Below are positions 54,546 to 64,000 of a stretch of DNA of 64,000 nucleotides, in pieces. The notes beneath the pieces were generated by a model, which searched no databases, had not been told where the DNA came from, and saw nothing but the letters and a program-made list of their open reading frames with translations. Position 1 is the first letter of the stretch. Every line of letters begins with the position of its first letter. Source of the stretch: an uncultured Clostridia bacterium (GTDB taxonomy: Bacteria > Bacillota > Clostridia > Oscillospirales > Ruminococcaceae); assembly GCA_945873955.1 (NCBI GenBank), contig CAMCFA010000008.1, positions 1 through 64,000 on the forward strand, read 5' to 3'. A program made the position numbers and the translations under genes.

Positions 54546-55754
54546 ATGAACCTTTCAAATATAAGCAAACACGCGAAAGCCGCCAGAAATGCGGATACAA
54601 AGCGTATTGATACAACGACAGCGCAAACAAAACAGCCTGCCTACGATAGTCCGGCTGTTGATAATATACCCGACACATTCGTACCCGACGAGGTACACAC
54701 AGAGATACCCGACGAGGTACTGATGGATATGACAGAGCTTGATATGCGTGAGGCTGCCGAGCGAAAAGCCGCAGAGGAAACCAAAGCTGCCGAGCAGAGT
54801 AAGCCTGACGCAGTGCCTGTCGAAACCGAGTCTGAGCAATCCCCGCCCGATTTTATCGAACCTGCCCCACCCAAACCGGAATACATATCCAACGACGACT
54901 TGAAAGCGTTTGTCAAGAATTTCGTGAACAAATATTTTCCCATAGACGATATGCCGATTGATATATCGCGGTTAATCCCCTATCACGATATGATGTTTGC
55001 ACCGCTTGACAAGCAGGCTATGAAACGGCTGTGTGACGAAATTGCCGATGAGGGAATGTCTGAATCATTGCTTGTAATTTCTGCCGATGACGGCATTTAC
55101 AAGATAATCTCCGGTCACAACAGAAAACAGGCAGCTATTACGCTTGGCACATGGTCAAAGCTGTATTGCAGAGTCGGCAGAAAGAGCGTTCTCACGGACG
55201 AAATCTGTCATCAGGTGATGGCAGTAACCAACCTGTTTCGCGCAAAGGATATGACAGCGCTTGAACTCATTAAGACGATAGCTGTACTGGAAAACTGCGA
55301 GGAAATCAACCACAGAATAAGCTATTTCACCCGAATACCCGAAGATGACCTCAAAAAACTCGCTCTGATTTCGGATATGAACCTAACGATACTGAACATA
55401 GTCGGTCCTGTTATTCCGCTTGATGTGGCAGTAATCATTCGTGACCTTGACCGTAAATATCAGGAAATGCTTGCACAAGCCCTCATCAGTACCGACAGAA
55501 AGCTGACCGCCAAAGTTGCCGCAGAGGTTATGGACGCTGCCCTGCATAAGCCGTCCGGCAGTAAGGACGCGATCACAACCCAGCTTATGCGGGACATCGT
55601 AACGGAAAAGCCAAAGCCTGCGCCGAAAATCAGAATACCCGACTCCGTGCGTGAGCGTTGGTTCCGCGGAAAGACAGCGGATTTCGCAGAGCGAATCATC
55701 GCAGAGGCGCTTGAGGAATACTTTGCAAAGCATACAGACATAGAGGTAGAATAA
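54546..55754 (+). CDS. ParB-like ICE protein
   Basis: DISRLIPYHDMMFAPLDKQAMKRLCDEIADEGMSESLLVISADDGIYKIISGHNRKQAA. Confidence 0.85.
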   Translation: MNLSNISKHAKAARNADTKRIDTTTAQTKQPAYDSPAVDNIPDTFVPDEVHTEIPDEVLMDMTELDMREAAERKAAEETKAAEQSKPDAVPVETESEQSPPDFIEPAPPKPEYISNDDLKAFVKNFVNKYFPIDDMPIDISRLIPYHDMMFAPLDKQAMKRLCDEIADEGMSESLLVISADDGIYKIISGHNRKQAAITLGTWSKLYCRVGRKSVLTDEICHQVMAVTNLFRAKDMTALELIKTIAVLENCEEINHRISYFTRIPEDDLKKLALISDMNLTILNIVGPVIPLDVAVIIRDLDRKYQEMLAQALISTDRKLTAKVAAEVMDAALHKPSGSKDAITTQLMRDIVTEKPKPAPKIRIPDSVRERWFRGKTADFAERIIAEALEEYFAKHTDIEVE

Positions 55755-55852
55755 TGCGCAGAAACAATACATCATTTATCGAAGCGGTGGAGATAGTCAC
55801 ATCTGCTGTGATTATCTCCGGAATAATTGTAGGAATACAGCAGTTCTTCTAA
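55754..55852 (+). CDS. 32-aa hydrophobic peptide
   Basis: MRRNNTSFIEAVEIVTSAVIISGIIVGIQQFF, overlaps upstream stop. Confidence 0.4.
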   Translation: MRRNNTSFIEAVEIVTSAVIISGIIVGIQQFF

Positions 55853-55868
55853 ACAGCGAGGTAACACA

Positions 55869-58800
55869 ATGTCATCAAAATACGATAAGGTCGAACAGCT
55901 TTACCGTCAGCTTATTCCCCGTCTTTCACGCGCTGCCTATTGGGATAAAATGCTGCGGCAGATTGCCCCGTTCTGGAAACTCGCAAACTTTACGGAGGGT
56001 ATGCTGCTTACCGAACAGCTCCCAAACGCAACAGCGGTCGCCTCTTTTGAGCAGTGGAAGAAGATGGGGAGATTTGTCAAGTTCCGCGAAAAGTCTGTTC
56101 TGATTTTCGCAAGCGAATTTGACACCGAGGTCAAATATCTGTTCGATATTTCCCAGACCTATGGAAACGCGATAACTCCCAAGTGGGAAATGAACGAACG
56201 GCTGGCTAATAGCATTATCACCAAATACAATACAGAGTTTGGTGAAAATGTAACAAACTTACAGTCTGTAATCTCGAAAAGCCTTGACAAAAAATTAGTT
56301 TGTAGTTATAATTATATTTGCAAGGGCATACCTTCGGCGGCGACCGACAGCAGAGTAAGACAGCTTATCTACGACTCCGCGAAAGTAATCTGCATGACGC
56401 GCTGCGGTATCGACCCTTCCGAGATAAAGGCAGACTTCTCTAACATCGAATTGCTGAAAAAAGAAATTTCGAGGATAGAGATAGGAAACGCCGGTTTTGA
56501 ACTTGCCAAGCAGGTATTGCGAGAAATCGACAGAATGGTAAGGAGTGAAATCAATGAGCGAAACAACGATGAAAGTGATGTTCGCGGACGACATCTGCGA
56601 GATTCCCTACACGGAGAAGAACGGAGTCTATTACGCGAAGATGGACAGCTACGGCAGGAAGGACATGAGCATACTCGCTCTGAAAGCCCTCGATATGATG
56701 GCGGAGCTGGACAGGACGGTTCTTCAGTGCATAAACATGAGCGGGCTGTATCGGACGATATGGGAGGAAATCGCTCAGAAAGCAGAGAACAGCCGCAGCG
56801 AAACGCTGGAGGCGCTGAAACAGAAAACAAAGTTCAGCCCGAACACCGAGATGAGAGAGCAGCAGTTAACGGAGATATTCACAGCGGCGCAGAACTCGGC
56901 ATGGGATACAATCAGGAGCTGCGTGAACTGGCTGATAGCGGAGTGCCGGTCGAGGAACACGATAGCGGAACTGAGTACGATAACGCTCTCAATGATGACG
57001 GCGGCTTAACCGAAACAGAAACAACCGAATATGAGGACGAGGTGGATTTTTCAGACGGAGAATCCGCCTCGTTCCTTTATGGTGAACAGTTTTCTCTGTT
57101 TGAGACCGAACCGCCCGCTGCCGAAACAAGCAAGGAAGAAAACGACGCCGCGCTGATTGAGGTTATAATGGGCGGCACAGGGTTTGAGGGCGGAAAATGG
57201 CGCGTTGACGATTTCTATAAAACCGGAAATCCCTCTATTGACGAACTTGCGGCTTTTCTTAAAAAGGAATACGGCATAGGCGGCTCGTCAAGCCGCACGG
57301 ATAACTTTAAGTTCTCATGGTATGACGCAAAGGGTATCAAGATTACCATGAACAACGGTGAAGATGTGCTGTTCAAATGGAACACCGTTGCAAAAGCGGC
57401 TGCAAAGCTGCTTGCCAACGACGAGTACATCACGCAGAAAGACAAGGACGACCGACTTAAATCCTGCGTCTACCATGCCAGATACGGCATTGACCACCGC
57501 GACTCATACGATATTAAGGTACAGGAAGAAGCCATCGCTTACCTTGATTCTATCGGTTATGATTATTGCATTGGCGAGGAAAACGGCACAGGTTATTACC
57601 TTTTTCCCGACTCCGTATGTGTTGTTAATCTCCTGCGAACAAATCAAGCAGACAGATATGTTATCTGCGCTCCGAAATGTACGCTGTCAGACGATTATTT
57701 GAGCGAACACAATATCACATTCCTAAAGATAGGCAGAGATGTCGCCTTAAAGGATATGTGCTATTCGTCAAACGACAAGCTGCTCAAGGAAATCAAAGCC
57801 GCAATGGACGCAGAACCGGGACATGATGTCTCGTTTCCCACTCTAAAAGAGCAGCTCATCAAGCGCGATTTTTATTATCGAGAGCTTTACGAGGCAATAC
57901 GAAACGCCGAAGAAGTCCCTCTCATAAACACCCATGAGGTCGGGGATAAATGCTATACCATAGAGGACGCAGACTCCTTACAGTTCGAGAATTGGAAATT
58001 AGTTCCCGATGGGACAGGCTTTATTCTCCGAGCAGACAACATTGGCTTTGGCGGCACCCGCGTAGTTGATTGCTTTATTCAGTCATTTAAGGATATTGAC
58101 GCGGCTATTGACTATCTCAACAGCCATGGGCTTGAAATTGAAATCGAGATTGCTGAAAAAGAAAATGCGGTTTCGGCTGAACAGCCTGCTCCGAGCGTTC
58201 CCAATAATGACAGCACAGGTTCAAAGAGTATCGACAAGCTGATGGTCGGCGATGTTATTGAGTACGGAGATGAAACATGGAGGATAACCGATATTGACGG
58301 AGATTTCATGCTTTGTCTTGAAAATCTCGGCAAATACAATAACCTTGCTGCTGAATCAATTGTCGGCAACTGGAAAGACAAAATAATAAAAGGAGGTGGG
58401 TTTAAACTCATATCCTCTGCCGAGCCTGCCGAAGTCCCCGCAGAAACGGGACAAGATGTCTCGTTTCCGGAGGAAAAACCCGCTGTCGAAGAAAGACCAA
58501 GACCGGAGAATTTCGTTATCCCCGACGATTTTGCTTACTCTCACGGCAAAAAAGCAAAGTACCAAGACAACATCGCTGCCATAAAGCTGCTCAATCTGCT
58601 TGAAACTGAAAAGCGCTTTGCAACGCCCGAAGAACAGCTTATTCTGGCACGATACAGCGGCTGGGGCGGCATTCCCGAAGCCTTTGACAAGGGAAACGAC
58701 AGTTGGAGCAGCGAATATACCGAGCTGAAAAATCTGCTGTCTAAAACCGAATACCGAAACGCACGGGCAAGCACAAACACAACTTTCTACACAGACCCGT

Positions 58801-61800
58801 TAATCATCAAGTCGATATACAAGGGTCTGGAACATTTCGGGTTCAAAAGCGGGCGCATACTTGACCCCTCAATGGGTACCGGTAACTTTTTTGGCAATAT
58901 GCCCGAAGAAATGCGCAACAACAGCACCCTTGACGGTGTGGAGCTTGATACTCTTACTGCAAGGATAGCGCATTATCTCTATCCTCGTGCAAGCATTCAG
59001 AACAAGGGCTTTGAACGAGCAAGAATAAACACGCCTTACGATGTGGTTGTCGGCAATGTTCCCTTTGGTGATTTTAAGCCCTACGACCAACAGTACGACA
59101 GCCAATTCCTTATCCACGATTACTTTTTCATAAAGTCACTGGACAACCTCAAACCCGGCGGTATTGCCGCGCTTATTACCTCAAAGGGTACGCTCGACAA
59201 GTACCAATCACAGCCAAGAGTTGAGATGTTGAAACGAGCCGAGCTTATCGGCGCAGTTCGTCTTCCAAACAACGCTTTTGAGTCGGCGGGAACCGAAACG
59301 GTAACAGACATTCTTTTCTTTCAGAAAAGGGATACCGTCCTTTCCGACGAGGAAGTTGAGGATATGGATTTGGACAAGGACGCTCCGTGGGTAACTGCCG
59401 GAGGCAGCCTGAGAGTCGGCGATGTCTGGTATCAGGGAAACCGATACTATGAAAAGCACAGCGACAATATTCTCGGCGAAATGAAAGAAATAACAGGTCG
59501 TTTCGGGCGAGAGATTACCGTTATGCCGGTCGGAGATTTGCAGGAGCAGCTTGACGCGGCTATTTCCCGAATGTCGGCGACCTTCTCCGCAGAGCCTACC
59601 ATTGAAGAAATGGACGAGGGCGAAATTGAAGAAATCTCAATCCCCGATGGAGTAAAGCCGTTCACCTACTACATCGAGAATAACAGGCTCTACTTTGCGG
59701 ACAACCGCACAGCAAAGCCATATTCCGGCGACGCCAATTCAGAAAGAGCAATCAAGCTGATGGTAGAGATAGTTCAGCGCTATGACCATATCATCATGAG
59801 TCAGCGCAGCGGCTGCTCCGACGAGGTGTTTGAGAGCGAACGTATTGCGCTCAATAACACCTATGATATGTTCGTCAAGAAATACGGTTATCTGTCCTCC
59901 GCGGTTAATCAGCGCAGGTTTGCCGATGATGTACGCAGCCCGAAACTGTTTTCTCTTGAAATAGAAACCCGCGATGAGAACAACAAGGCGGTTATCAAAA
60001 AGGCGGATATTTTCTATGAGCGCACCGTAAATCAGTACCGCAACCCAACCCATGCTGACAGCGCTATAGAAGCTATGCACCTTTCCCTCAATCTAAAGCA
60101 GAAGATAGACCTGTCATATATGGCTAGACTATGTGGCAAAACCGAGGACGAGGTTATCGAGGAGCTTGGCGACCTTATCTACTGCGACCCCGCCCTAAAC
60201 TACGGCGACAAATACAGCGGCTGGGTGACGGCGGAGGAATACCTTTCGGGCAGAACGCGCGATAAGTTAGGTCTTGCCATTGTAAAGGCTGAAGAAAATC
60301 CGGAGCGTTTCATCAGAAATGTGGAGGCGCTCAAAGAACACCAGCCGCCGCAGTTAAGCATAGCGGACATCAGCTTTCGGCTAGGTTCGTTTTTCATTCC
60401 CTCGGAGATGTTTACGCAGTTCATGTATGACACATTTGAAACCAATATGTGGGCGCGTAACTCCGCTTTACCTCGCGGAGTGATAAGCTGCGAATATATC
60501 GCAGCCACCAACGAATGGCGCATACCGAACAAAACCGCAGAACACAGCGTTAAGGTTGATGAGGAATTCGGTACAAAGCGTCTGAACGCTTATGAACTGA
60601 TGGAACTTGTTTTAAACCAGCGCAAAGCCGAGGTAAAAGACAAGGTAACTTACCGCGACGAGGACGGAGAGCATGAAAAGTATGTTCTGAACCGCAAAGA
60701 AACCATTCTTGCCCGTGATAAACAGGCTAAGATAGAACAGGCTTTTCGCGAATGGATACTTGCAGACCCCACCCGCATAAAAACCATTGAGGAGATATAC
60801 AACAACCGTTTCAACGCGATTACTCCCCGAAAGTATGACGGAAGCTACATTGAAATTCCCGGCATGGCAAAAAGCCTTTCACTCCGTCCTCATCAGAAAG
60901 ATGTAATCGCAAGATTTGCGGCAACAGGCGGCGGACTTATGGCTCACGAGGTAGGCGCAGGCAAAACAGCAGCGTCCGCGGCGCTTGGAATGTACCTAAA
61001 ATCAATCGGTGCGATAAACAAGCCCCTGTATGTTGTCCCCAATGCCGTCATCGGTCAGTTTGGAGAGGAATTTCAGCGGTTCTTCCCGCAAGCAAATATT
61101 CTTGTGGCAACGGAAAAGGATTTTCAGACCAACAACCGCCGCAGATTCCTCGCGAAAATCTCATCATGCAACTTTGACGCAGTTATCATTTCACAGTCGC
61201 AGTTTGAGAAGATACCCGTTTCTCTTGAAAGACAGGAGGAATATTATGGACGAAAGATAGACGCACTCACAGCTTCCATTGAGATGATGAAACAAGACAA
61301 AGGGCAAAGGCTTTCGATAAAAAAGCTGGAGAGCATGAGGAAAACTATCTCCACAAAGATTGAAAAGCTGAGAGCAGCCTTCAAAAAGGACAATCTCCTT
61401 TGCTTTGAGGACCTCGGCTGTGACTATCTTGTTGTGGACGAGGCTCATGCTTACAAGAACCTTGCAATCTTCTCCAAGATGAACAATGTCGCAGGCGTAA
61501 ATGTAAGCTCAAATTCACAGCGAGCCTTTGACCTTGAAATCAAGATACGCTACATACAAGAACTGAACAACGGCGGCGGTGTGTGCCTTATGACGGGTAC
61601 TCCTATTTCCAACGCTATCTCCGAAATGTTCGTGTGGCAGTATCTTCTGCAATTCCCCACGCTGCGCGAACTCGGCATTGAGTATTTCGACAACTGGGCG
61701 TCCATCTATGGAGAGATAACACAGGCAATGGAGGTAAAGCCCTCCGGCAGCGGTTTTCGTATGCGCACCCGTTTCGCAAATTTCGTCAATCTTCCGGAGT

Positions 61801-63365
61801 TATGCAACCTGTTCGGCGAGGTCACAGACCTTGTAAAAACGGGCGACCTTGATTATCTTAAACTGCCGCAGATAGCAGGTGGAAAGCCCGAAATGATAAT
61901 CTGCGAACCCTCTCCCTCACAGGAACAACAGCGCGACGAGGGTATGGAGAGAGCAAAGAAAATCGAGGCGGGAATTGTTAAGCCGGATGAAGACAATATG
62001 CTTGCTATCTGCACATATATGACAAAGGTAGCTCTTGACGGACGAATACTTGACCCCGAATCGGAGGACTACGAAGGTTCAAAGATAAACCAATGCGTAA
62101 GGCGTATTCTTGAAATCGACCGGCAGCACCCGAATACGGCGCAGGTAGTTTTCTGCGATACCAATACGCCAAAGTATGACGGCAAATTCACCGTTTACGA
62201 GGATATAAAGCGAAAACTTGTGGAGTCCGGTCTGTATAAACCAGAAGAAATAGCTTTTGTCCATGACGCTAAAAACGACAAGCAGCGCCTTGAAATCTTT
62301 GAAAAGGTAAACAACGCCCAAATAAGGCTCATAATCGGTTCTACGGGAAAACTCGGCACGGGCGTCAATATTCAGAGAAACCTTATTGCAATGCACCACT
62401 TGGACGCTCCCTACCGTCCTTCCGACATCGAGCAGCGAAATGGTCGCGGCATAAGGCAGGGTAACAACAATCCCGAAGTAACCGTAATCTACTACGCTAC
62501 CAAAGGCACTTTCGATACCTACCGTTGGCAGTTGTTGGAGAAAAAACAGGAAACCTCATCAAAGGTGTTGTCGGGCAAGCCCGTATCCCGCAGCTGCAAG
62601 GACATCGACGAGGTTGCTCTTACTTTTTCAGAAATGAAAGCAGCCACAACAGACAATCCGCTGATAGCCGAAAAGCTCACGGTTGACAACGAGGTTGCCC
62701 GTCTTTCGCTGCTTGAAACCGACTACCTATCTCACCACAGACAGCTTGCCCACGATATTCAGGAGGTGTATCCCAAGAACATTCAAAGCTATACCAGACA
62801 GCGCGACAATGCCATTTCCGATATTCAAACGCTGAACAGCAATCCCTATGTAGAAGATTGTTTCCACATAGAAATGAACGGGCAAATGATTGCTGAAAAA
62901 GAAATAGCTGCTGCTGAAATCGAAAAGCAGGCTCACGCATATATGGTCAGCGAGGCTTTCCGCGGTGGGGAGCCGATTTTCTTTGCCAAGTACCACGGCT
63001 TTGAAATAGGATTGCGCCGTTCGGATCAGTACAATTGCAGCATACTTGTCAAGGGTGCGAACCTTTACAGGTCAGACTACAACAACAGCGGAACAGGCGC
63101 TATCACCCGAATTGACAATATGCTCCAAAGGCTTGAAAAGCAGCCGGAGGAATTTGCGGCGGCTATCGAAAAAGCAGAAAAACAGCTTGCAAACGCTCAA
63201 TCCCTCTATGACCGCCCGTTTGAATACGCTGCCGAGCTGAAAGAACTGGTCGAAAAACAGGCGTACCTAAACGCACAGCTTGAATTCGGCAGCGACAGCA
63301 ACGACAACCAAATCGTTGATGACAATGGCGAGGACGAGGGCGAAAGCGCAGAAATGGAAATTTAA
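55869..63365 (+). CDS. giant ICE methylase/SNF2-type helicase fusion
   Basis: 2,498 aa; GRILDPSMGTGNFFGNMP, NVPFGDF, MAHEVGAGKTAASAALGMYL, DEAHAYKNL, LMTGTPISNAISEMFVWQYLLQFP, PYRPSDIEQRNGRGIRQGN. Confidence 0.93.
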   Translation: MSSKYDKVEQLYRQLIPRLSRAAYWDKMLRQIAPFWKLANFTEGMLLTEQLPNATAVASFEQWKKMGRFVKFREKSVLIFASEFDTEVKYLFDISQTYGNAITPKWEMNERLANSIITKYNTEFGENVTNLQSVISKSLDKKLVCSYNYICKGIPSAATDSRVRQLIYDSAKVICMTRCGIDPSEIKADFSNIELLKKEISRIEIGNAGFELAKQVLREIDRMVRSEINERNNDESDVRGRHLRDSLHGEERSLLREDGQLRQEGHEHTRSESPRYDGGAGQDGSSVHKHERAVSDDMGGNRSESREQPQRNAGGAETENKVQPEHRDERAAVNGDIHSGAELGMGYNQELRELADSGVPVEEHDSGTEYDNALNDDGGLTETETTEYEDEVDFSDGESASFLYGEQFSLFETEPPAAETSKEENDAALIEVIMGGTGFEGGKWRVDDFYKTGNPSIDELAAFLKKEYGIGGSSSRTDNFKFSWYDAKGIKITMNNGEDVLFKWNTVAKAAAKLLANDEYITQKDKDDRLKSCVYHARYGIDHRDSYDIKVQEEAIAYLDSIGYDYCIGEENGTGYYLFPDSVCVVNLLRTNQADRYVICAPKCTLSDDYLSEHNITFLKIGRDVALKDMCYSSNDKLLKEIKAAMDAEPGHDVSFPTLKEQLIKRDFYYRELYEAIRNAEEVPLINTHEVGDKCYTIEDADSLQFENWKLVPDGTGFILRADNIGFGGTRVVDCFIQSFKDIDAAIDYLNSHGLEIEIEIAEKENAVSAEQPAPSVPNNDSTGSKSIDKLMVGDVIEYGDETWRITDIDGDFMLCLENLGKYNNLAAESIVGNWKDKIIKGGGFKLISSAEPAEVPAETGQDVSFPEEKPAVEERPRPENFVIPDDFAYSHGKKAKYQDNIAAIKLLNLLETEKRFATPEEQLILARYSGWGGIPEAFDKGNDSWSSEYTELKNLLSKTEYRNARASTNTTFYTDPLIIKSIYKGLEHFGFKSGRILDPSMGTGNFFGNMPEEMRNNSTLDGVELDTLTARIAHYLYPRASIQNKGFERARINTPYDVVVGNVPFGDFKPYDQQYDSQFLIHDYFFIKSLDNLKPGGIAALITSKGTLDKYQSQPRVEMLKRAELIGAVRLPNNAFESAGTETVTDILFFQKRDTVLSDEEVEDMDLDKDAPWVTAGGSLRVGDVWYQGNRYYEKHSDNILGEMKEITGRFGREITVMPVGDLQEQLDAAISRMSATFSAEPTIEEMDEGEIEEISIPDGVKPFTYYIENNRLYFADNRTAKPYSGDANSERAIKLMVEIVQRYDHIIMSQRSGCSDEVFESERIALNNTYDMFVKKYGYLSSAVNQRRFADDVRSPKLFSLEIETRDENNKAVIKKADIFYERTVNQYRNPTHADSAIEAMHLSLNLKQKIDLSYMARLCGKTEDEVIEELGDLIYCDPALNYGDKYSGWVTAEEYLSGRTRDKLGLAIVKAEENPERFIRNVEALKEHQPPQLSIADISFRLGSFFIPSEMFTQFMYDTFETNMWARNSALPRGVISCEYIAATNEWRIPNKTAEHSVKVDEEFGTKRLNAYELMELVLNQRKAEVKDKVTYRDEDGEHEKYVLNRKETILARDKQAKIEQAFREWILADPTRIKTIEEIYNNRFNAITPRKYDGSYIEIPGMAKSLSLRPHQKDVIARFAATGGGLMAHEVGAGKTAASAALGMYLKSIGAINKPLYVVPNAVIGQFGEEFQRFFPQANILVATEKDFQTNNRRRFLAKISSCNFDAVIISQSQFEKIPVSLERQEEYYGRKIDALTASIEMMKQDKGQRLSIKKLESMRKTISTKIEKLRAAFKKDNLLCFEDLGCDYLVVDEAHAYKNLAIFSKMNNVAGVNVSSNSQRAFDLEIKIRYIQELNNGGGVCLMTGTPISNAISEMFVWQYLLQFPTLRELGIEYFDNWASIYGEITQAMEVKPSGSGFRMRTRFANFVNLPELCNLFGEVTDLVKTGDLDYLKLPQIAGGKPEMIICEPSPSQEQQRDEGMERAKKIEAGIVKPDEDNMLAICTYMTKVALDGRILDPESEDYEGSKINQCVRRILEIDRQHPNTAQVVFCDTNTPKYDGKFTVYEDIKRKLVESGLYKPEEIAFVHDAKNDKQRLEIFEKVNNAQIRLIIGSTGKLGTGVNIQRNLIAMHHLDAPYRPSDIEQRNGRGIRQGNNNPEVTVIYYATKGTFDTYRWQLLEKKQETSSKVLSGKPVSRSCKDIDEVALTFSEMKAATTDNPLIAEKLTVDNEVARLSLLETDYLSHHRQLAHDIQEVYPKNIQSYTRQRDNAISDIQTLNSNPYVEDCFHIEMNGQMIAEKEIAAAEIEKQAHAYMVSEAFRGGEPIFFAKYHGFEIGLRRSDQYNCSILVKGANLYRSDYNNSGTGAITRIDNMLQRLEKQPEEFAAAIEKAEKQLANAQSLYDRPFEYAAELKELVEKQAYLNAQLEFGSDSNDNQIVDDNGEDEGESAEMEI
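56554..57009 (+). CDS. overprinted ORF in +1 frame of the giant helicase gene
   Basis: AAGGAG SD 8 nt before ATG; 151 aa protein-like ORF overlapping a low-complexity linker. Confidence 0.5.
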   Translation: MSETTMKVMFADDICEIPYTEKNGVYYAKMDSYGRKDMSILALKALDMMAELDRTVLQCINMSGLYRTIWEEIAQKAENSRSETLEALKQKTKFSPNTEMREQQLTEIFTAAQNSAWDTIRSCVNWLIAECRSRNTIAELSTITLSMMTAA

Positions 63366-63412
63366 TAATTCTTGTGGCAGCTTTAGGGCTGCCTTTTTAT
63401 GTGGAGGATAAA

Positions 63413-63682
63413 ATGGACAGACATCTTGCTAAATACTACAAAGAGCATTATCCTGCGGGAACGCGGATAATGCTTGTTCACATGAACGATGATGACCCGC
63501 GCCCCATTCCCGATGGAACTAAGGGAACGGTAAATTGCGTTGACGACGCCGGAACTCTGCATTGCACCTTTGATAACGGCAGAATGCTTGGAATATGCCC
63601 CGAAGTCGATTCCTTTCACAAAATTGAGGAACACGAACACGACAACGGCGACGATTCCGAGGACAACGAGCATGAGATGTGA
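63413..63682 (+). CDS. DUF4314-like protein
   Basis: YPAGTRIMLVHMNDDDPRPIPDGTKGTVNCVDDAGTLHCTFDNGRMLGICPEVDSF. Confidence 0.85.
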   Translation: MDRHLAKYYKEHYPAGTRIMLVHMNDDDPRPIPDGTKGTVNCVDDAGTLHCTFDNGRMLGICPEVDSFHKIEEHEHDNGDDSEDNEHEM

Positions 63683-63683
63683 G

Positions 63684-64000
63684 GTGAGCATTTTGGACGC
63701 TGTTGACGCTTATGCTGCTGATTATCAGCTATGCGAGATTATGGGGCAGAAAGCAATTTACACGGAATCCCTTATCGACAGGCATTCTGTCCCCGACGGA
63801 TACTATGCTTACGATATACGCGACCCTATCGGAGACGGTGAAATCTGCGAGATACGCAACTTTATCCGCCACGGACGCGATGGAACTTTCATAATCTGCA
63901 AGCCGATTGACGGCGCGGATTGCGGTGTTGTCATTACTGAAGAAGAAATGACGCTGTTTGGGAAAACCACAACACTGAATGACTATATCAACTCATGGCG
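63684..64000 (+). CDS. LPD28-like/hypothetical ICE protein, truncated by window end
   Basis: AADYQLCEIMGQKAIYTESLIDRHSVPDGYYAYDIRDPIGDGEICEIRNFI. Confidence 0.6.
   Translation, partial: MSILDAVDAYAADYQLCEIMGQKAIYTESLIDRHSVPDGYYAYDIRDPIGDGEICEIRNFIRHGRDGTFIICKPIDGADCGVVITEEEMTLFGKTTTLNDYINSW

Noticed and set aside
56369-56830. 153-aa minus-strand ORF in the helicase linker
   Set aside because: Ser/Arg/Pro/Cys-rich antisense shadow of the low-complexity region; no convincing SD. The plus-strand +1 ORF is the better candidate.

Overview
The window looks like a ~42 kb temperate prophage (about 3,011-44,947) inserted between two ends of an integrative/plasmid-like conjugative element from a Firmicute (Clostridia/Ruminococcaceae-like by protein style; inference). 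Left flank: end of a MobV-type relaxase gene, a Xis-like gene and a Tn916-type tyrosine integrase. Right flank: a Rep initiator with seven internal 23-bp iterons, ParA/ParB, an Rpn-like nuclease, DUF3849 and DUF3991/Toprim proteins, a second ParB and a 2,498-aa methylase/helicase fusion. The prophage has a large serine recombinase, a CI/Cro-type switch with GTTTAA-N4-TTAAAC operators, a RecT/SSB/RusA replication module, three PAPS-reductase-like (PP-loop) genes with ParB-like partners (one pair IbrA/IbrB-like), an SSS-family transporter, a contractile-tail baseplate module, lysis genes and an amidoligase. The strongest signal is a complete diversity-generating retroelement (DGR): target gene with C-terminal VR, GATA-loop hairpin, Avd, TR and reverse transcriptase. 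TR and VR differ at 14 positions, all TR adenines. Less expected observations: a 12-bp perfect inverted repeat bracketing the TR; an identical AAATAAC-N7-GTTATTT dyad upstream of both the DGR cassette and a distal XRE regulator; absence of all packaging, head, sheath and tube genes with a suspected deletion scar just before the tape measure; two candidate small RNAs with consensus promoters and terminators; paired structured leaders before rep and parA; and an SD-preceded ORF overprinted in the linker of the giant helicase. All product calls come from reading the translations; no database search was run.
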